This document shows, one piece after another, positions 11,190 through 23,031 of a stretch of DNA of 64,000 bases (positions are counted from its first letter, which is position 1; each line of letters begins with the position of its first letter). The position numbers and the translations under genes are program-made. The notes beneath the pieces are model-generated. The model ran no database searches and was not told the DNA's origin. It worked only from the letters and a program-made list of their open reading frames with translations. The DNA comes from Hyalella azteca (lineage: Eukaryota; Arthropoda; Malacostraca; Amphipoda; Hyalellidae): contig NW_025941745.1 in the NCBI RefSeq assembly GCF_000764305.2, positions 248,001 to 312,000 of the forward strand, written 5' to 3'.

Positions 11190-12282
11190 GCGATGGCGTC
11201 CATGACTCTGCCAAGGCTAAGCTGCCCCAGGTTGATATTGGAGCCCTCGCCAGTCGCGCCTGCCTCCGGTTGTTCGCTACCAGCGAGGTGGACAAGTAGC
11301 AACCTGCCGGTCACTACCTTGTCGCTGCAAATATAATAGCCACTTGAGCATACATGCAAAATTTGATGTTTTTCATATTCAGAAATGAAACATGGTGTTT
11401 AGTCCCTTACCCACTAAAGTCAACAAAGAAGAGTAAGAGGGGCAACTCCCCTGTCTCCCAATGCTGCAGTATCACTGCGCACGATGACTGCTGCATGTGA
11501 CCGGCTGCTCTCCTTCTTCTGGAGGGTAGAGCCCGAAACTCGGTTGTCACAGCCCTGCTCAACAAGAAGAAAAACTAACAGTGAACTAACTAACTTTAAC
11601 AAGAACTCGTAACAATGAAGAAAGGTCAATATGGACATCACAAAAAATGCAATAAAAATTGGTACTGACTTGATCAAAACACCGCATGGCCTCTTCATAA
11701 GACGCCACCGGCACCTCTGTCAATCCCTGGATGAAGGTGGCTCCATTCGACTCACGAAAGCCCAGCTTAGAAATCACCCCTTGGCCAGTCGTCGCGAGCA
11801 AATCTCTCATCTTCTCTTTATAGAACTGCTAACACATAAGAATTGTGAATACTATAAACATTAATTTTCCACAGTATGATATTTATTATTATCAAATCCT
11901 AGCGGAAAAAGTTACCATCTGAGGAAATAGTCTGCTAGCAGAAAAGATAAATGAACATATTTATTTATGTTTAAATAAAACATATTTAAACATATACAAC
12001 TTTAAAAATCAATCACAAATAATACGTATGACAAAACATTTTTATTGGCCTATGATGCTTTTTCTCGTCAAAAAAATGCATCATATAAATAAAATAGATG
12101 ATTAATACACACAAAGAGTGAGAATATTACATGGACACAAGCAATGAATGACTTGCCTCAACAAATGAGAAGGAGATGTCGCCACGAGGTCGCTCCTCGA
12201 TGTCTTCGAATAGGTCCTTCAGGACCCTGGGAATTATTCCTAAGTCTTCAGCCCGCTGCCGCCCCGTCCCCAGTGTATGACT
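11190..12282 (-). CDS. Kinesin-like motor domain, partial exons
   Basis: Four minus-strand exon-like blocks read as a kinesin motor in order. Block 12282-12157 carries HTLGTG, GIIPRVLKDLF and SFVE. Block 11828-11670 carries FYKEKMRDLL and GLTEVPVASYEEA. The block from 11554 to about 11435 carries GCDNRVSGST and the switch-I SSRSH (11495-11509). The block from 11324 to about 11190 carries a switch-II-like LVHLAGSE (LAGSE at 11273-11287). Blocks 1-2 and 2-3 join in phase 0; the first donor is GC (GAG|GCAAGT). The third-to-fourth junction does not resolve in frame. I cannot find the P-loop (GQTGSGKT) upstream, DLAGSE is HLAGSE, and the segment after it is shortened. Closest in feel to kinesin-4/KIF4-type motors; either divergent or a decaying copy. 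Confidence 0.6.
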
Positions 12283-12516
12283 CTTGAATTAGAATCCACG
12301 TGAATTTGAATCCAACGTTGAATTTGAATCCATAAATGCCAGCATAAACAGTACAATCAAAACAATATTAGAAAATGAAGTCGTCCAAAAAAAGACGCGT
12401 TTCAAGTGGCTTCTAGGTAGGCAAGGACAATCCGGGTAAAAAGTAAGAAAAACTAAGAGAACGAGGCGGCAGTAGGCGCCTCCTTGACGTCAGGGGTTTC
12501 AGCAATGGAGGAGCTT

Positions 12517-13103
12517 CTAACAAACGCAGCATCCATCGTTCTTGATCGATGGGTCCAAGTCGCGGGCAGGAGGAGGTTCATCAGTAATCAAAAGACGTAT
12601 GTCGATATCGTCCTCGTATCTCCTGCAAATAAGAAATTAACATAACTGCGAGACAGAGGTGAATAATGGAAGGTACTCTTTACCTCATCGCTCATTGTCT
12701 CCGAAGTGTCTTCAATTAATAACATCTCCCACAACAGCCTTTGTAACCCCACACCATTTCTCATCACAGCCGTCCAAACCCCATACCATCTGCCATACAG
12801 CTGGTCAAACCGCACACCATCTCTCACTAAAGCCGGTCTAACCCCACACCATCTCACACTACAGCCAGTCTAACCCACCATCTCCACTATAGCTGTCCAA
12901 ACTCCACACCATCTCCACTATAGCTGTCCAAACTCCACACCATCTCCCATTACAGCCCACCCAACCCCACACATCCTCACGAGTGGACCATGATGCGCGT
13001 GACGCCTGAATCGTAGGTGCGGACACCAGACACGTGCAAAAGCGCCAGCAGCCGCCGCTGCTCCTCCACCTCCAGGAGTTTAGGCTCCATAATCGAAATT
13101 TGA
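12517..13103 (-). CDS. TAF9-like histone-fold protein, three exons
   Basis: Exon 13103-12981 follows acceptor TACAG and ends at TC|GTGAGG. It encodes MEPKLLEVEEQRRLLALL and then HVSGVRTYDSGVTRIMVHS. Exon 12738-12684 (acceptor ACAAAG, donor GAG|GTAAAG) joins in phase and encodes LLWEMLLIEDTSETMSDE. The next exon, from 12622 or 12612 to 12517, encodes DDIDIRLLITDEPPPARDL. The order helix, V-x-x-Y-(D/E), long helix, (V/I)DIR-LLI, PPP-RD resembles the TAF9 histone fold of TFIID/SAGA. In the last exon the best acceptor (12622) gives a short different frame, while the TAF9-like frame needs the acceptor at 12612. Similarity is judged by eye; other histone-fold proteins remain possible. Confidence 0.45.
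12739..12980 (-). repeat. 31-32 bp minisatellite filling a TAF9-like intron
   Basis: Read on the minus strand, the intron between exons 13103-12981 and 12738-12684 is about seven units of GCTGTAGTGGGAGATGG plus GTGTGGGGTTTGGACG. The downstream exon's first bases, GCTGTTGTGGGAGATG, are the last unit. The unit boundary corresponds to the real acceptor ACAAAG|GCT; in the other copies the same position reads ACA, ACA, CTG, CCG, CCA or ACG, so only the real copy has AG. Confidence 0.75.
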
Positions 13104-13595
13104 CTGTACCCGTGGTACGATATTTATTTTTAATATATGAACTAATATTCTCCTGAATGCTGTAATTTAAGCACAAGTGACACCTACAAGCGAACGGTGG
13201 ATCGGTTCCGCATATAGTGCGCGGGGAAATATGCTTCCTTGCCCCTGTGCGCGGCAACGAAGAAATAATGCGACGTATCGATGATATTATAGCTGTGCTT
13301 AACGGCCAATAATGATGGGAACCGTCAATAATTATCAATTGACCCATTACCTTGTACGAGTGTTATCAATATTCAAAAGTTTATTGAATATTGAATATGA
13401 CGGAAATTTGTACACAATAATGGCTCCAGCCAACAGACGACACACTCACATTAACCTGCCACCGTACCAGAATAACAGCAATAATTATAGCAGTATTTTG
13501 CGATGTTTCTGCGAAAGGCAAAGAAGTTTTCAGGTATAGAAGGTAAAAGCGACTATACACATAAGTTCAAAATCATTGCCTGCTGCTAGACTGAC

Positions 13596-13750
13596 CTCTT
13601 GCTGCTGGCTGGGAGCATATGCCTGTACCGTCCTGGCCAAGGCCTCCACTCCATCAGCCACACAGTTCATCACATTCAGCGCGGGAGGTCCAGGCGTGTC
13701 TGGCAGGGGCAGCGATTCCATGGCAGTGCTAACCACGGGCGTATAAACCG
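13596..13750 (-). CDS. Putative coding exon
   Basis: Acceptor TTCTGTCCAACAG at 13751 and donor GAG|GTCAGT at 13595 bound 155 bases open in phase 2. The product includes STAMESLPLPDTPGPP and NVMNCVADGVEALARTVQAY. It lies upstream of the TAF9-like exons on the same strand, but its end phase does not fit the next exon, so an unseen exon intervenes or it belongs to another transcript. Family not recognised. Confidence 0.4.
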
Positions 13751-14255
13751 CTGTTGGACAGAAGAAAATGGAGTTGGCCCCTCGTGGCAACAAGCGTGCT
13801 TTCATTCTTTGGTGCTCAAAGCTTTGGACTAGCAGCCTCACACTCATTCGGATTAGCAACCTTCCATCAGTGAGCGTCGCTAGGGACGACTGTATCAAAC
13901 CATTTGTTTGATTAGAGTTATTGCTCCCCCTTACCCCAATGCACAAGCAAACCCAATGCACAGGGCCCAATGCACAAGCACCTATAAGAAATATCTCAGC
14001 TGCCACAACGAACACCGCACACTAGCCGCCAATTGTCGATATCGCAAACAAAAAATACAAACAAACAAGCACAGAAAAAAAGTGCTCTATCTTTCTATTA
14101 AAGTGTGTGTTCTATCTTTCGAACACACAAAAAATAAAACGTATCTCGACATAGCAAAGCAAGCAATCAAACAAACAAAAATTCCACAACACAGCTGACA
14201 CTGACTGACAAGACGCAACTAAAACTGACAGCAATATACTCGAAGCACATATCGC

Positions 14256-14468
14256 CAGCCTCTGCCGACAGAAGAGTTTTGGCACCATACTATTAAAATC
14301 ATTGAAGAAGACGTTGACGCGACTTTTCTAGATAGAGACTCCGTTAAAATATTCAATTTCTTCTATAACCAACATGAAACCAAGACTCCCGACATAGACT
14401 TTAACCTCCGAACAGAATTTCTTGATGAGACGGTCCACACTATACTTGACAGAAAGGCAGACAGATAA
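14256..14468 (+). CDS. Putative coding fragment, unknown family
   Basis: Plus-strand frame reading PLPTEEFWHHTIKIIEEDVD and continuing with FNFFYNQHETKTPDIDFNL to a TAA. Acidic and aromatic composition looks protein-like, and the frame stays open for about 20 codons past the TAA. It precedes LINE fragments and could be an ORF1 remnant, but nothing ties it to one. The interval 14470-15090 otherwise holds nothing I can assign. Confidence 0.3.
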   Translation, partial: QPLPTEEFWHHTIKIIEEDVDATFLDRDSVKIFNFFYNQHETKTPDIDFNLRTEFLDETVHTILDRKADR

Positions 14469-15097
14469 CGAGATCCTTCAGAACGTCTCTTATTTCCCCG
14501 ACAGCCAAAATTCACTACGAAGAAAGCGAGCCCAGAAAACGAAGAATTAGTGACTCACAATACCGAGAATCACCAATCACCAGAGTCTCCGTTAAGCCGT
14601 GGTCGAGAGCGGACGCTCGTGCTCGTGGTCCCAAATTTCTAAATTTTTAACTTTTTACTGTGCCGTTTTCGGAACTCTTTTCGCATTTTTTTATGATCCG
14701 TGCCAGAGAATAACCGAATTTCAGTTCAGTGAAGTGAAGTCAGTAAAAGAGAGTGCAAATTGAATGGACAAGCCAAACAAGTGAAAGAGTTTTCATTTTT
14801 AAATAACGCGGACTTGTAGAGTCAGTAGAGGGTTGCCGCGAGGGTAACGCCCACGCCCTGGCCCACGCGGGACAATAAGCCCTTGTTCTCGCGCCTACCT
14901 CTTCCTAGCATAGCTCTTCCCTTGAACACCTAAGCCGCTGAGATCGCCGCTCTCTGAAAGCCGCTTGCTCTCAAGTCTGTAACAATTTTGAACAATCAAA
15001 CAATTGGTACAATTTTTACTCAACTTGATTTCGGGTTTTAACTTGTGTTTATCTAGCTCTTGCATTTCAAGATGGCTGGTCAGAGAGGCAAAAGATT

Positions 15098-17240
15098 AAT
15101 TCAGAATAGAATAGAAGTGTCGGCGCTGAAGAAATAGGCCCATGGCCTGTTGCCGATTCTTGAACTTTTCGTGACTTGATTCACAAGGGATCCGGCCATT
15201 GGAACCCGATCTTTCCATAGCTGACGATTGATTGAGATAGCTGCTGGACTTATTGAAGAGTAATGTACTCAAATGGATCAGAGATTTTCTAGTAGGGAGG
15301 CGACAACGTGTCAATATTAATGGGTCCGTATCAGACTGGGCTTCAGTGCGCAGCGGCGTGCCACAAGGAAGCGTTCTCGGGCCTATTCTATTCGTTGCGT
15401 TTATAAACGATCTGCCAGAAGCTGTGTCTAGCGTTTGCTCGATGTATGCTGACGACACAAAAATTTATAAAACAGTGAAGAATACGTCGCAAAAAGTACA
15501 GTTGCAAGTTGATTTTGACAGGCTGGTTGACCGGGCTGATAAGTGGCAGCTGCGTTTTAACGCTGACAAATGTAAAGTTATCCACCTTGGCAAGAATAAT
15601 GAACAGCAAGATAACAGTATGAGAAGACACGGTTGCAACGACAGAGTGATGATGTCAAAGTCGACAACGGAAAAGGATTTAGGAGTTAACATCGACAATG
15701 AGTTGAAATTTTCTAAGCATATTGAAGGTCAAGTTAATAAAGCCAATAAACGACTTGGACTAATCAGACGCTCTTTCGAGTTCCTAGATGCAGGAACGAT
15801 GAAGCAGTTGTTTGTTGCTGTCGTGCGCCCAAACGGGAGCGCAGCCGTGCACCACCAATTTTGTGCACCAATAAGCCCTGAATCGAACGCCTTTCATCTC
15901 TCCGGATATCCACCAATCAGCCGTGCACCACTCGGCTTTGTCCTCCTCCGGCCTTGACCACCACCTGCCGTGCACCACCAGGCCGCGGATCGAATCTCAC
16001 TTCCGGGCATCGTTAAATTGCGTAATATTACGTTCACCGCATCTGAGGTTAGGTTTCAGATAGCATAGTTCTGTTCCAAAATTTATCGTCCTTCGACAAG
16101 TGGCCGTTCGACCGAGGGCTGGTTCGACCCACGGCCTAGATACGGACGGCTTAAAGTGTTGAAGGCTACTTTCCGGAAGGCAGGAATCATGATGGTCCAT
16201 TACATCCAGGGCAGTTGTGGTCTTCGGCAGGCGACCCAGCCCGAACCTAGAGTTTGGAAACGTCGTATGGTCACCGAAATTTGAAAAGGACAGAAATTTA
16301 GTAGAGAGCGTTCAAAGACGCGCAACAAGAATAGTTCCGGGCTTGAAAGGCAAGTCCCACGAGGAAAGATTAAAGATTATGAAGCTTCCAAGCCTCAGTT
16401 ATCGACGTCTGCGTAGGGACCTCATTGAAGTATACAAGTATACTCATGACTTATACAAGGTCCCAGAAGGATTACTAGAATTTGAAACAGGAACCAACAC
16501 CAGGGGCCACGGCTATAAACTAAAAAAAACAGCGTCGGAACACATCCATGCGACATTTCTTCAAAAACAGACTAGACGAAGCCACGAAGATATGCAGGAG
16601 CATATATTCAGTCTTAAAATGCCTAGCAAATTACGCACCAGGCAATAAGTCCAGCAGCTATCTCAATCAATCGTCAGCTATGGAAAGATCGGGTTTCAAA
16701 GGCCGGATCCCTTGTGAATCAAGTCACGAAAAGTTCAAGAATAGGCAACAGGCCATGGGCCTATTTTTTCAGCGCCGACACTTCTATTCTATAAGACTTC
16801 CCCTTTGGAATTATCCTTGTTGCACGTCTTCGAACACTCTCAACTAAATTTTTGTCCTTTTCAAGTCTCGGTGACAACACAACGTTTCCAAACTCTAGGT
16901 TTTGGGCGCACGACAGAAGTGAATAACAGCTTTATTATTTCTATAACTAGGTACTCGTAGGAGCTTCTGATCAGCCCAGGCAGTTTACTGGATGTATTAA
17001 CTTGCGTTTCAATATGCCTAGAAAATTTTAGCTCCTTGTCGACGCAAACTCCAAGATCTTTTTCCACACAAGACTTCTCAATCATAACCCTCTCGTTGCA
17101 ACCGTGTCTTCTCATGCTGTAAACTTGCTGTTCATTGTATTCTTGCCGAGTTGAAGTACTTTACACTTATCAGCATTGAAACGCAGCTGCCACGCATCAG
17201 CCCAGTCAATCAAACTATCGAAATCATTTTGATGGTTTTT
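15098..17240. mobile_element. LINE (non-LTR retrotransposon) fragments in inverted arrangement
   Basis: A plus-strand reverse transcriptase C-terminal half runs from 15253 to about 16797 with GVPQGSVLGP, the catalytic YADD (in CSMYADDTKIY), WQLRFNADKCK and the connection region RRATRI. On the left, 15255-15098 is the reverse complement of the same LINE's 3' end; on the right, 17240-16801 is a minus-strand copy of the C-terminal RT (MRRHGCNERVM, KDLGVCVDKELKFS). The simplest view is a LINE inserted into, or inverted within, an older minus-strand copy. The plus copy is interrupted at 15835-16237. Clade looks CR1/L2-like. Confidence 0.8.
15835..16237. mobile_element. Short DNA element with 9-bp target duplication, copy 1
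   Basis: Begins GGGAGCGCAGCCGTGC and ends GGCAGGCGACCC inside the LINE RT frame. Flanks CGCCCAAAC (15826-15834) and AGCCCGAAC (16238-16246) match at 7 of 9 bases; removing the element and one flank restores RT codons RPNLEFGN. No ORF inside. A 9-bp duplication with short GGG termini suggests a MULE-like non-autonomous element, which is inference. Confidence 0.7.
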
Positions 17241-18517
17241 TATTTTACCATTACCACGAGACGCAAGTGCAGGCTACCTATATGTACGTTTACAATTGTC
17301 CAAACATGGCTTATTTTAAAATTTATGACAAGTAAATTATATATTTTGAAACGTTCACTACATCAGTCGAGTGCTCTTTCTCAGTACTTGAAGCTCGTAA
17401 GCACTTAATCGTATTGGCTACTATGCCCTCTAGCATGATTACGCTCGGAAAGGAATAGGTATTGAATTGTGGACATGGGCTGTGCTGGCCTCTAGCATGC
17501 ATCCTATCCCGACATCCAGCCCATGCATATTTGCAGATCACCTCCACTAGCACACGGGATGAAATATCAACACTGGGTAAAAACTCGAGAGAATTCCCTT
17601 CATCTGCATTCCAATTTTAGTCGGATGGCCGAATTGCGTAGCTGTAATAGGCTTTCATTGAGAATTTCAAGTTTCTTAGTGTGACTAGAGTCGTTGCAAT
17701 CGTAACTTGGCAAAATATGTACTATATGTAAAATACTACGCGTTTGGTAAGCAAATAGGTACCGTGGAAATGTGCTTTATACTAAGTTTTAGCTTTGCGA
17801 TAAACCGCCTAACAATCGTATAATTGTCGAAAATGCGCTCCCTGTACGGCCGGGGTAGTATGTAACAATGTATAGGCCGCACATTTTCGAAGCAGACTGT
17901 AGTCCAGGCAAAGCTGTAAAAACGACGCCGCAACCTCGATTCTCGAGACTCGAAGTCCTCAGTACCAACTGAGCTTCGATCGACTGCGGTTGTCTCTTCT
18001 TCTTCAGTTCAAGATCTTTAAAATCGGAACGCCAGCAATGTTGACATTTTTGAAGTTTGAACGTTGGACCTCGAATGATTAGGCTCGAAGTGAACTAGGG
18101 GCTGCTGAAGTCGTCAACCAAGAAATTGTGTGTTAACCGTAACGTCTCTTGCACGAACGTGCTGGGAATTAGTTTAGAATATTTGTTGCAATAAATTGTT
18201 GGTTGAATATCACACAGCTCGACTGCAAGAGATATGTACGGTCGAAGTAAGAGCGTCAGTAAAACTAGTTACTTGAGCGCGGTTCTCCACTCTAGGTTCC
18301 CGCGGACGGTATGTGACTAAAATTGTCAACTCTCGTAGGTTGCTACGTACTAACTAGTAAGAGTTAGTATGCAAGAGCTACATATTTCAGAGCTAGATAT
18401 TTCAGAGCTACATACTAGTAAATAATCGTTTCTCCGAGCTGCGACAGGGTCATTTTTGCCACTATGCCGCTCGACTGTACAAGAGAGTACTCAGAACTGC
18501 TTCACGATTTGACTTGA

Positions 18518-18805
18518 ATGACTTCAGCCTGCAACTACGCAAGAGCTGCCAGCTCCACGATCTTAAACTTAGTTGTCAGAATAATATTGTCATTCACAGT
18601 CAGTCTCGTTTCAGGCTCAGCAACAGAAGGTGCGGACAGCTCGTCTGAGGAGCGTAAATCTCCCTTCCTAAAATTTGAAAAAATTGAGGTCGGTAACTAT
18701 TATCGCGTTAACATTGATAAGGCTAGAGCCCTAGAGGTTTTGATAGCTAGCGATTCGTACGTGGGGAACGCGGCGGCAAATAGTAATATTTTTCATGGAG
18801 ATTAG
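18518..18805 (+). CDS. Uncharacterised ORF of dispersed family
   Basis: A 95-codon frame with ATEGADSSSEERKSPFLKF, KIEVGNYYRVNIDKA and LIASDSYVGNAAAN. It is the least damaged of three copies (others near 2400-2720 and 8080-8310), which are frameshifted. A few codons after the stop a related frame continues (QLCQATQIFQLC), so a one-base change may have split it. No family recognised; could be a repeat-borne exon. Confidence 0.35.
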   Translation: MTSACNYARAASSTILNLVVRIILSFTVSLVSGSATEGADSSSEERKSPFLKFEKIEVGNYYRVNIDKARALEVLIASDSYVGNAAANSNIFHGD

Positions 18806-19599
18806 TAATTGACTCGAAATGACGTACAGCTTTGTCAAGCTACGCAGATTTTTCAATTGTGCGTTGGAGCGAAATTTCGTGGCGGAGGATCATTTAGAAA
18901 GTGATTGCTCCAGTCAACGGTAAGTAAATTTTCCTGTCGAAAATTGCATAGTGCCGAAGTGATCACCAGGCTCTATTTTGCCTAAATACTGCTTGGATAA
19001 CTGAACATTAGAAGTAGAACGATCGCTATGCCAATTTTCACATCAGCCTTTACTTGTTCCCTGCCGCACCGGCGTACAATCGAGGCAACATTTGTAGGCA
19101 AGAAAGTCGAACTAAACTTGCTGAAATGTTTCACTTTACCATGGAAGATCTCGTCATGTACAGACGCCAAGAAAACTAAAATCTTGACTGCTTTTTCGGT
19201 TAACTTGTGAGCAAGAATTACTGGGGGATCATGAAAATCCGCCGACAGTGGTGAAGAACCTGCATTGATGATAGGACTTCGTTTTTCCTATTATTAGCAT
19301 GCGTCACTTATTGAAATCAGGCGACGTACCTAAGCAGACTCTCCTAAGGTGTAACCACCACATGTGGCGCTCTTTCAAGTTTATCTTCTGGCTCTGCCTA
19401 CAATTTAGAGCACTTCGGTAGGTGTTTATCTGAGCAGCCGGTTAATAGGTATCTATTCAAGCTCCATGTATAGGAATTTAATTATTGCTTTAATACAATT
19501 CGGTATATTGAGCTATGACGTACAGTCCTACACGCATACATTTCCAACCGTAAGAATCACAGCGAAGTCCCGTTGGTTTGAGTAGAGTATGAACATCCC

Positions 19600-19870
19600 C
19601 ACCCCGCCCAGTGACTGGGAAGGGTGGCCCAGTGGTTAAAGTTCAGAGTACCGAGATTTGGAGCAAAGAACTGCGGGTTCTATCCCAGCTCTGTGCGCCA
19701 GTTTCTGGTCAGAATCGGCGAGGAGGCCGGGCGGTTAAGCAAAGTAAATTTGAAGCAGTGAGTTGCGAGTTCAAGCCCGCAACAAACTGTGGATGTTCTG
19801 CAATGTTAAGAATCGGCGACAGGCCTACGGCCTAATAAACGCTGAAACCGCTAAATTATAATAATAAAAA
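19600..19870 (+). repeat. Dimeric tRNA-derived SINE, full copy
   Basis: Two tRNA-like modules in tandem. The first has GGTGGCCCAGTGGTTAA (box A) and GGGTTCTATCCC (box B); the second has GGCCGGGCGGTTAAG and GAGTTCAAGCCC. The 3' tail GGCGACAGGCCTACGGCC then leads into an ATAATAATAAAA run. Segmental-duplication copy 1 (about 3340-3370) lacks the insert, marking this as the empty site. The tail resembles the LINE 3' end at about 16738-16780. Confidence 0.8.
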
Positions 19871-22715
19871 AATCACCAGATTTACGCTTTGGTTTTTAAA
19901 TATAGAAGGTTGGACAGAAGTTTTAGTTGCGCACATCAACTCCCATGCGTTGGTGTAGCATTGGAAGAACGTGATACTACTTCGTTGAATACTGCTATTA
20001 TCAGCTAATCCGAAGTTTTTAGACGGTTTAACGGTTTATTCGCGTGCTCCTGCGCTTACTATATGTAATCACGCTGGCACTCGTGCCAACCTCTGTATAC
20101 TCGCCGAGCCTCCTAATAGTGAACTAGTCTTTGTTTGCACTATCCTGTCTTGGTTTTCTCTATCCTTCTGGCTGCCGTAGTCATAGGTGAAAATTAACAA
20201 GTACCTTTATCAGAATGTTCATGTTATTTAAATAATCAGTCTTAATAATCATGAAATAATCGTATATACATGCACTCGGAAAATGAGAGGGTGAGCTGTT
20301 CGAATCTATGTTCTTTTACCAGCAAACATATACCCACAGTTTGTGCATTTTAATCCAGTATTTGCTAGGTTCACAGGCTTGCAGCTCTGCACTGCCACTG
20401 TCCAAGCCGGTGATTCGGCGCCATACTTGGTCCATTGGATCAGTGGTCCCCAACCTATGGTCCGCGGCCCGGTACTGGGCCGTGGAACAAATGGTACTGG
20501 GCCGCGCCGCCGCGCTTAGAATCAAAATATTTTTTTGAAAAAATCGTCAATTATATAGTTAAAATAATCGTTCCGTTAAAAACGCCTTCACGCTAAGTTA
20601 CCATCTATCTACATAATAATACCTCCGAAGTAAAACAACACCACACTGCCTTAATATGCGTCGAATGCGGAGTCGTTTTTTGTCAAACTGACCACTCACG
20701 AAGACGGTCTTGTCGTAACGTAGATAAGGCAAATCGTATTCAAACACGTTATCGATGTTAAAAGTCGCCCTCTGCGATTGAAGATCGGAGTCGAGACATC
20801 TATCGATTGAGATTCGAGATCTTGTGTATACTTCAAAATTGAAAATCGGGGTGTACAGCAAAACAGTGTATTAATGGAAGTATTTGAGTTCTTTCAACCA
20901 GTGATTCCTCAAGTTATTTGAAGCAAAAAATTGTAAAGAAATTTTTCTCTAAGGCGAAAATTTTTCAATTCCTCCATACAAATGACAGTATTTTCTACGA
21001 GTTTGAAACTGAGAGGCAATCTTGTATTCTCGGAGAGAAAAAAGTTGGCAACACTGATTTCAAATCAGTTCATCAGTAGCTCAGTATCTTCGGTGGGGAA
21101 AAGGATTGCGTCGTTATTCTATCTGTTTACCGGTACTTTCTCGCGTTTAACAGTGTTTAGTGTACGACATGTATATATAGTGTTTGCTTAAATTGCACTC
21201 ACAAATTCGTTAAAATGAATACAAAACAGACGTCATTAGAAAGATTCCTTGGGAAAAGTAAAGGGCACAGTGATGAGTCTGAAGAAGGGCCTTCAGCATC
21301 AAAGAAATGTACTTATTTTAAGAGAAAATACCAGGAATACTACTTGAAGTATGGATTTTTGGAGACAGGTGATTCCCACACACCAACCCCGCTTTGCTTA
21401 GTTTGCGGCGACCAGCTCGCTAACGAGTCAATGAAACCTTCAAAATTGCTACGCCACTTGAATTCCAAGCACCCTGGATTAAAAGACAAGCAACTGGCGT
21501 ATTTTGAAAGAATTAAACAGAAATACGAAGGATAGAAACAGTTTATGAAGGCCACCACATCAATAAATTAGAATGCATTGAGAGCATCATATTTGGTGGC
21601 AAATCGTATTGCCAAGGCTAAAAAGCCATTCACTATCGGTGAAGAATTGATCTTGCCCGCCACTAAAGATATTTGCCGTGAGCTTCTAGGAGAAGATGCT
21701 GTGAAAAAGATTGCACATGTGCCTCTGTCGGCTAGCACTGTGACTAGGCGCATTGAGGAAATAGCCGAAGACATTGAGACACAATTGTTGGAGAGGATAT
21801 GTAATGTACATCACCATGGCACGCACTCCAGGCCGACGAATCTACAGATATCGACAACAAGGCACTTGTTTATGTGCGATATCTATTATCTATATCAGGA
21901 GGATGTGCATGAGGATGTTTTATGCGCACTCTCTTTGCCAACCAACACCACAGGAGCAGAACTATTCAAATCACGGGTTGGTTATATATCGGGAAAACTA
22001 AAATGGTCTTTTTGTATTGGCATATGTACAGACGGAGGTGCTGCCATGTCCGGACGACTTTCTGGTTTAGCTGCTCGGATTAAGGAGGTTGCACCTGAGA
22101 GTGAATCTTCGCATTGTATCATTCACAGAGAAATGCTTGCAAGCCGAAAAATGTCACCGGAATTCAACAGCGTATTGAATGATGTCGTTAAAGTTATCAA
22201 CCACATCAAAGCACACGCCCTTAACTCGCGCCTGTTTGAGCAGCTTTGTGAGGAGATGGACGCAGATCACAAGTGTCTTCTCTTACACACAGAAATAAGA
22301 TGGTTATCCAGAGGGAAATCGCTAACCCGAGTATTTGAATTAAGAGAGCCATTGCTAAGATTTCTCTCAGAAAAGAAGTCACCGCTGGCAGCCCATTTCA
22401 GTGACAAGGTATGGGTCGCAAAACTGGCATACCTGTGTGACATATTCAGCCTGCTCAATGAGCTAAATCTGTCCCTTTAGAGCAAAATGACAACTATTTT
22501 CAAGTTGGCAGAAAAAGTAGCTGCATTTAAAGCCATACAGGAATTGTGGGAACGTCGCGTGAACAGGGGCATTTTGGACATGTTCCAGATATTAGCGGGA
22601 ATTTTAGGCGAGACTGAGCCAGATCAATCATTCTCCCAGTTGGTGCAAGATCACCTCTCTTTACTTTTGAAAGAGTTTGAGCGCTACTTCCCAATAAAAA
22701 ATGACCCACGGACTG

Positions 22716-23031
22716 TGTTGTAGAATAAGACGCCTTTGTAATCCAAGCTTTATTCAAACAAATGTCGAGTTACCTGAAATTAGAATAACCGACATGAAAC
22801 ACTGATGATTAACACACAACGAAATATAACGAACAAAAGAAGCAATATTACAGCGAAATCAAGTAGCTATATACATGGCGGAGAACTTGCATTACATCTC
22901 GGAAGTAGTTAGGTCCGTACAGTTCGACAGAAACGTGGACACTGGCACGGTGCGAGACGCCTGGAAGCTAACGTCTGGTCTTTATCTTAAGATGAACAAA
23001 ACTCGCATATAATACATTCTTTATTACCACA
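22716..23031 (-). repeat. 3' LTR of the Ty3 element
   Basis: 316 bases, minus-strand sense TGTGGTAATAAAG through TACAACA. It carries the intact TTAA site (in ATCTTAAGATG) where the partner LTR has a MITE insertion, so it serves as the empty-site control. Confidence 0.9.
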
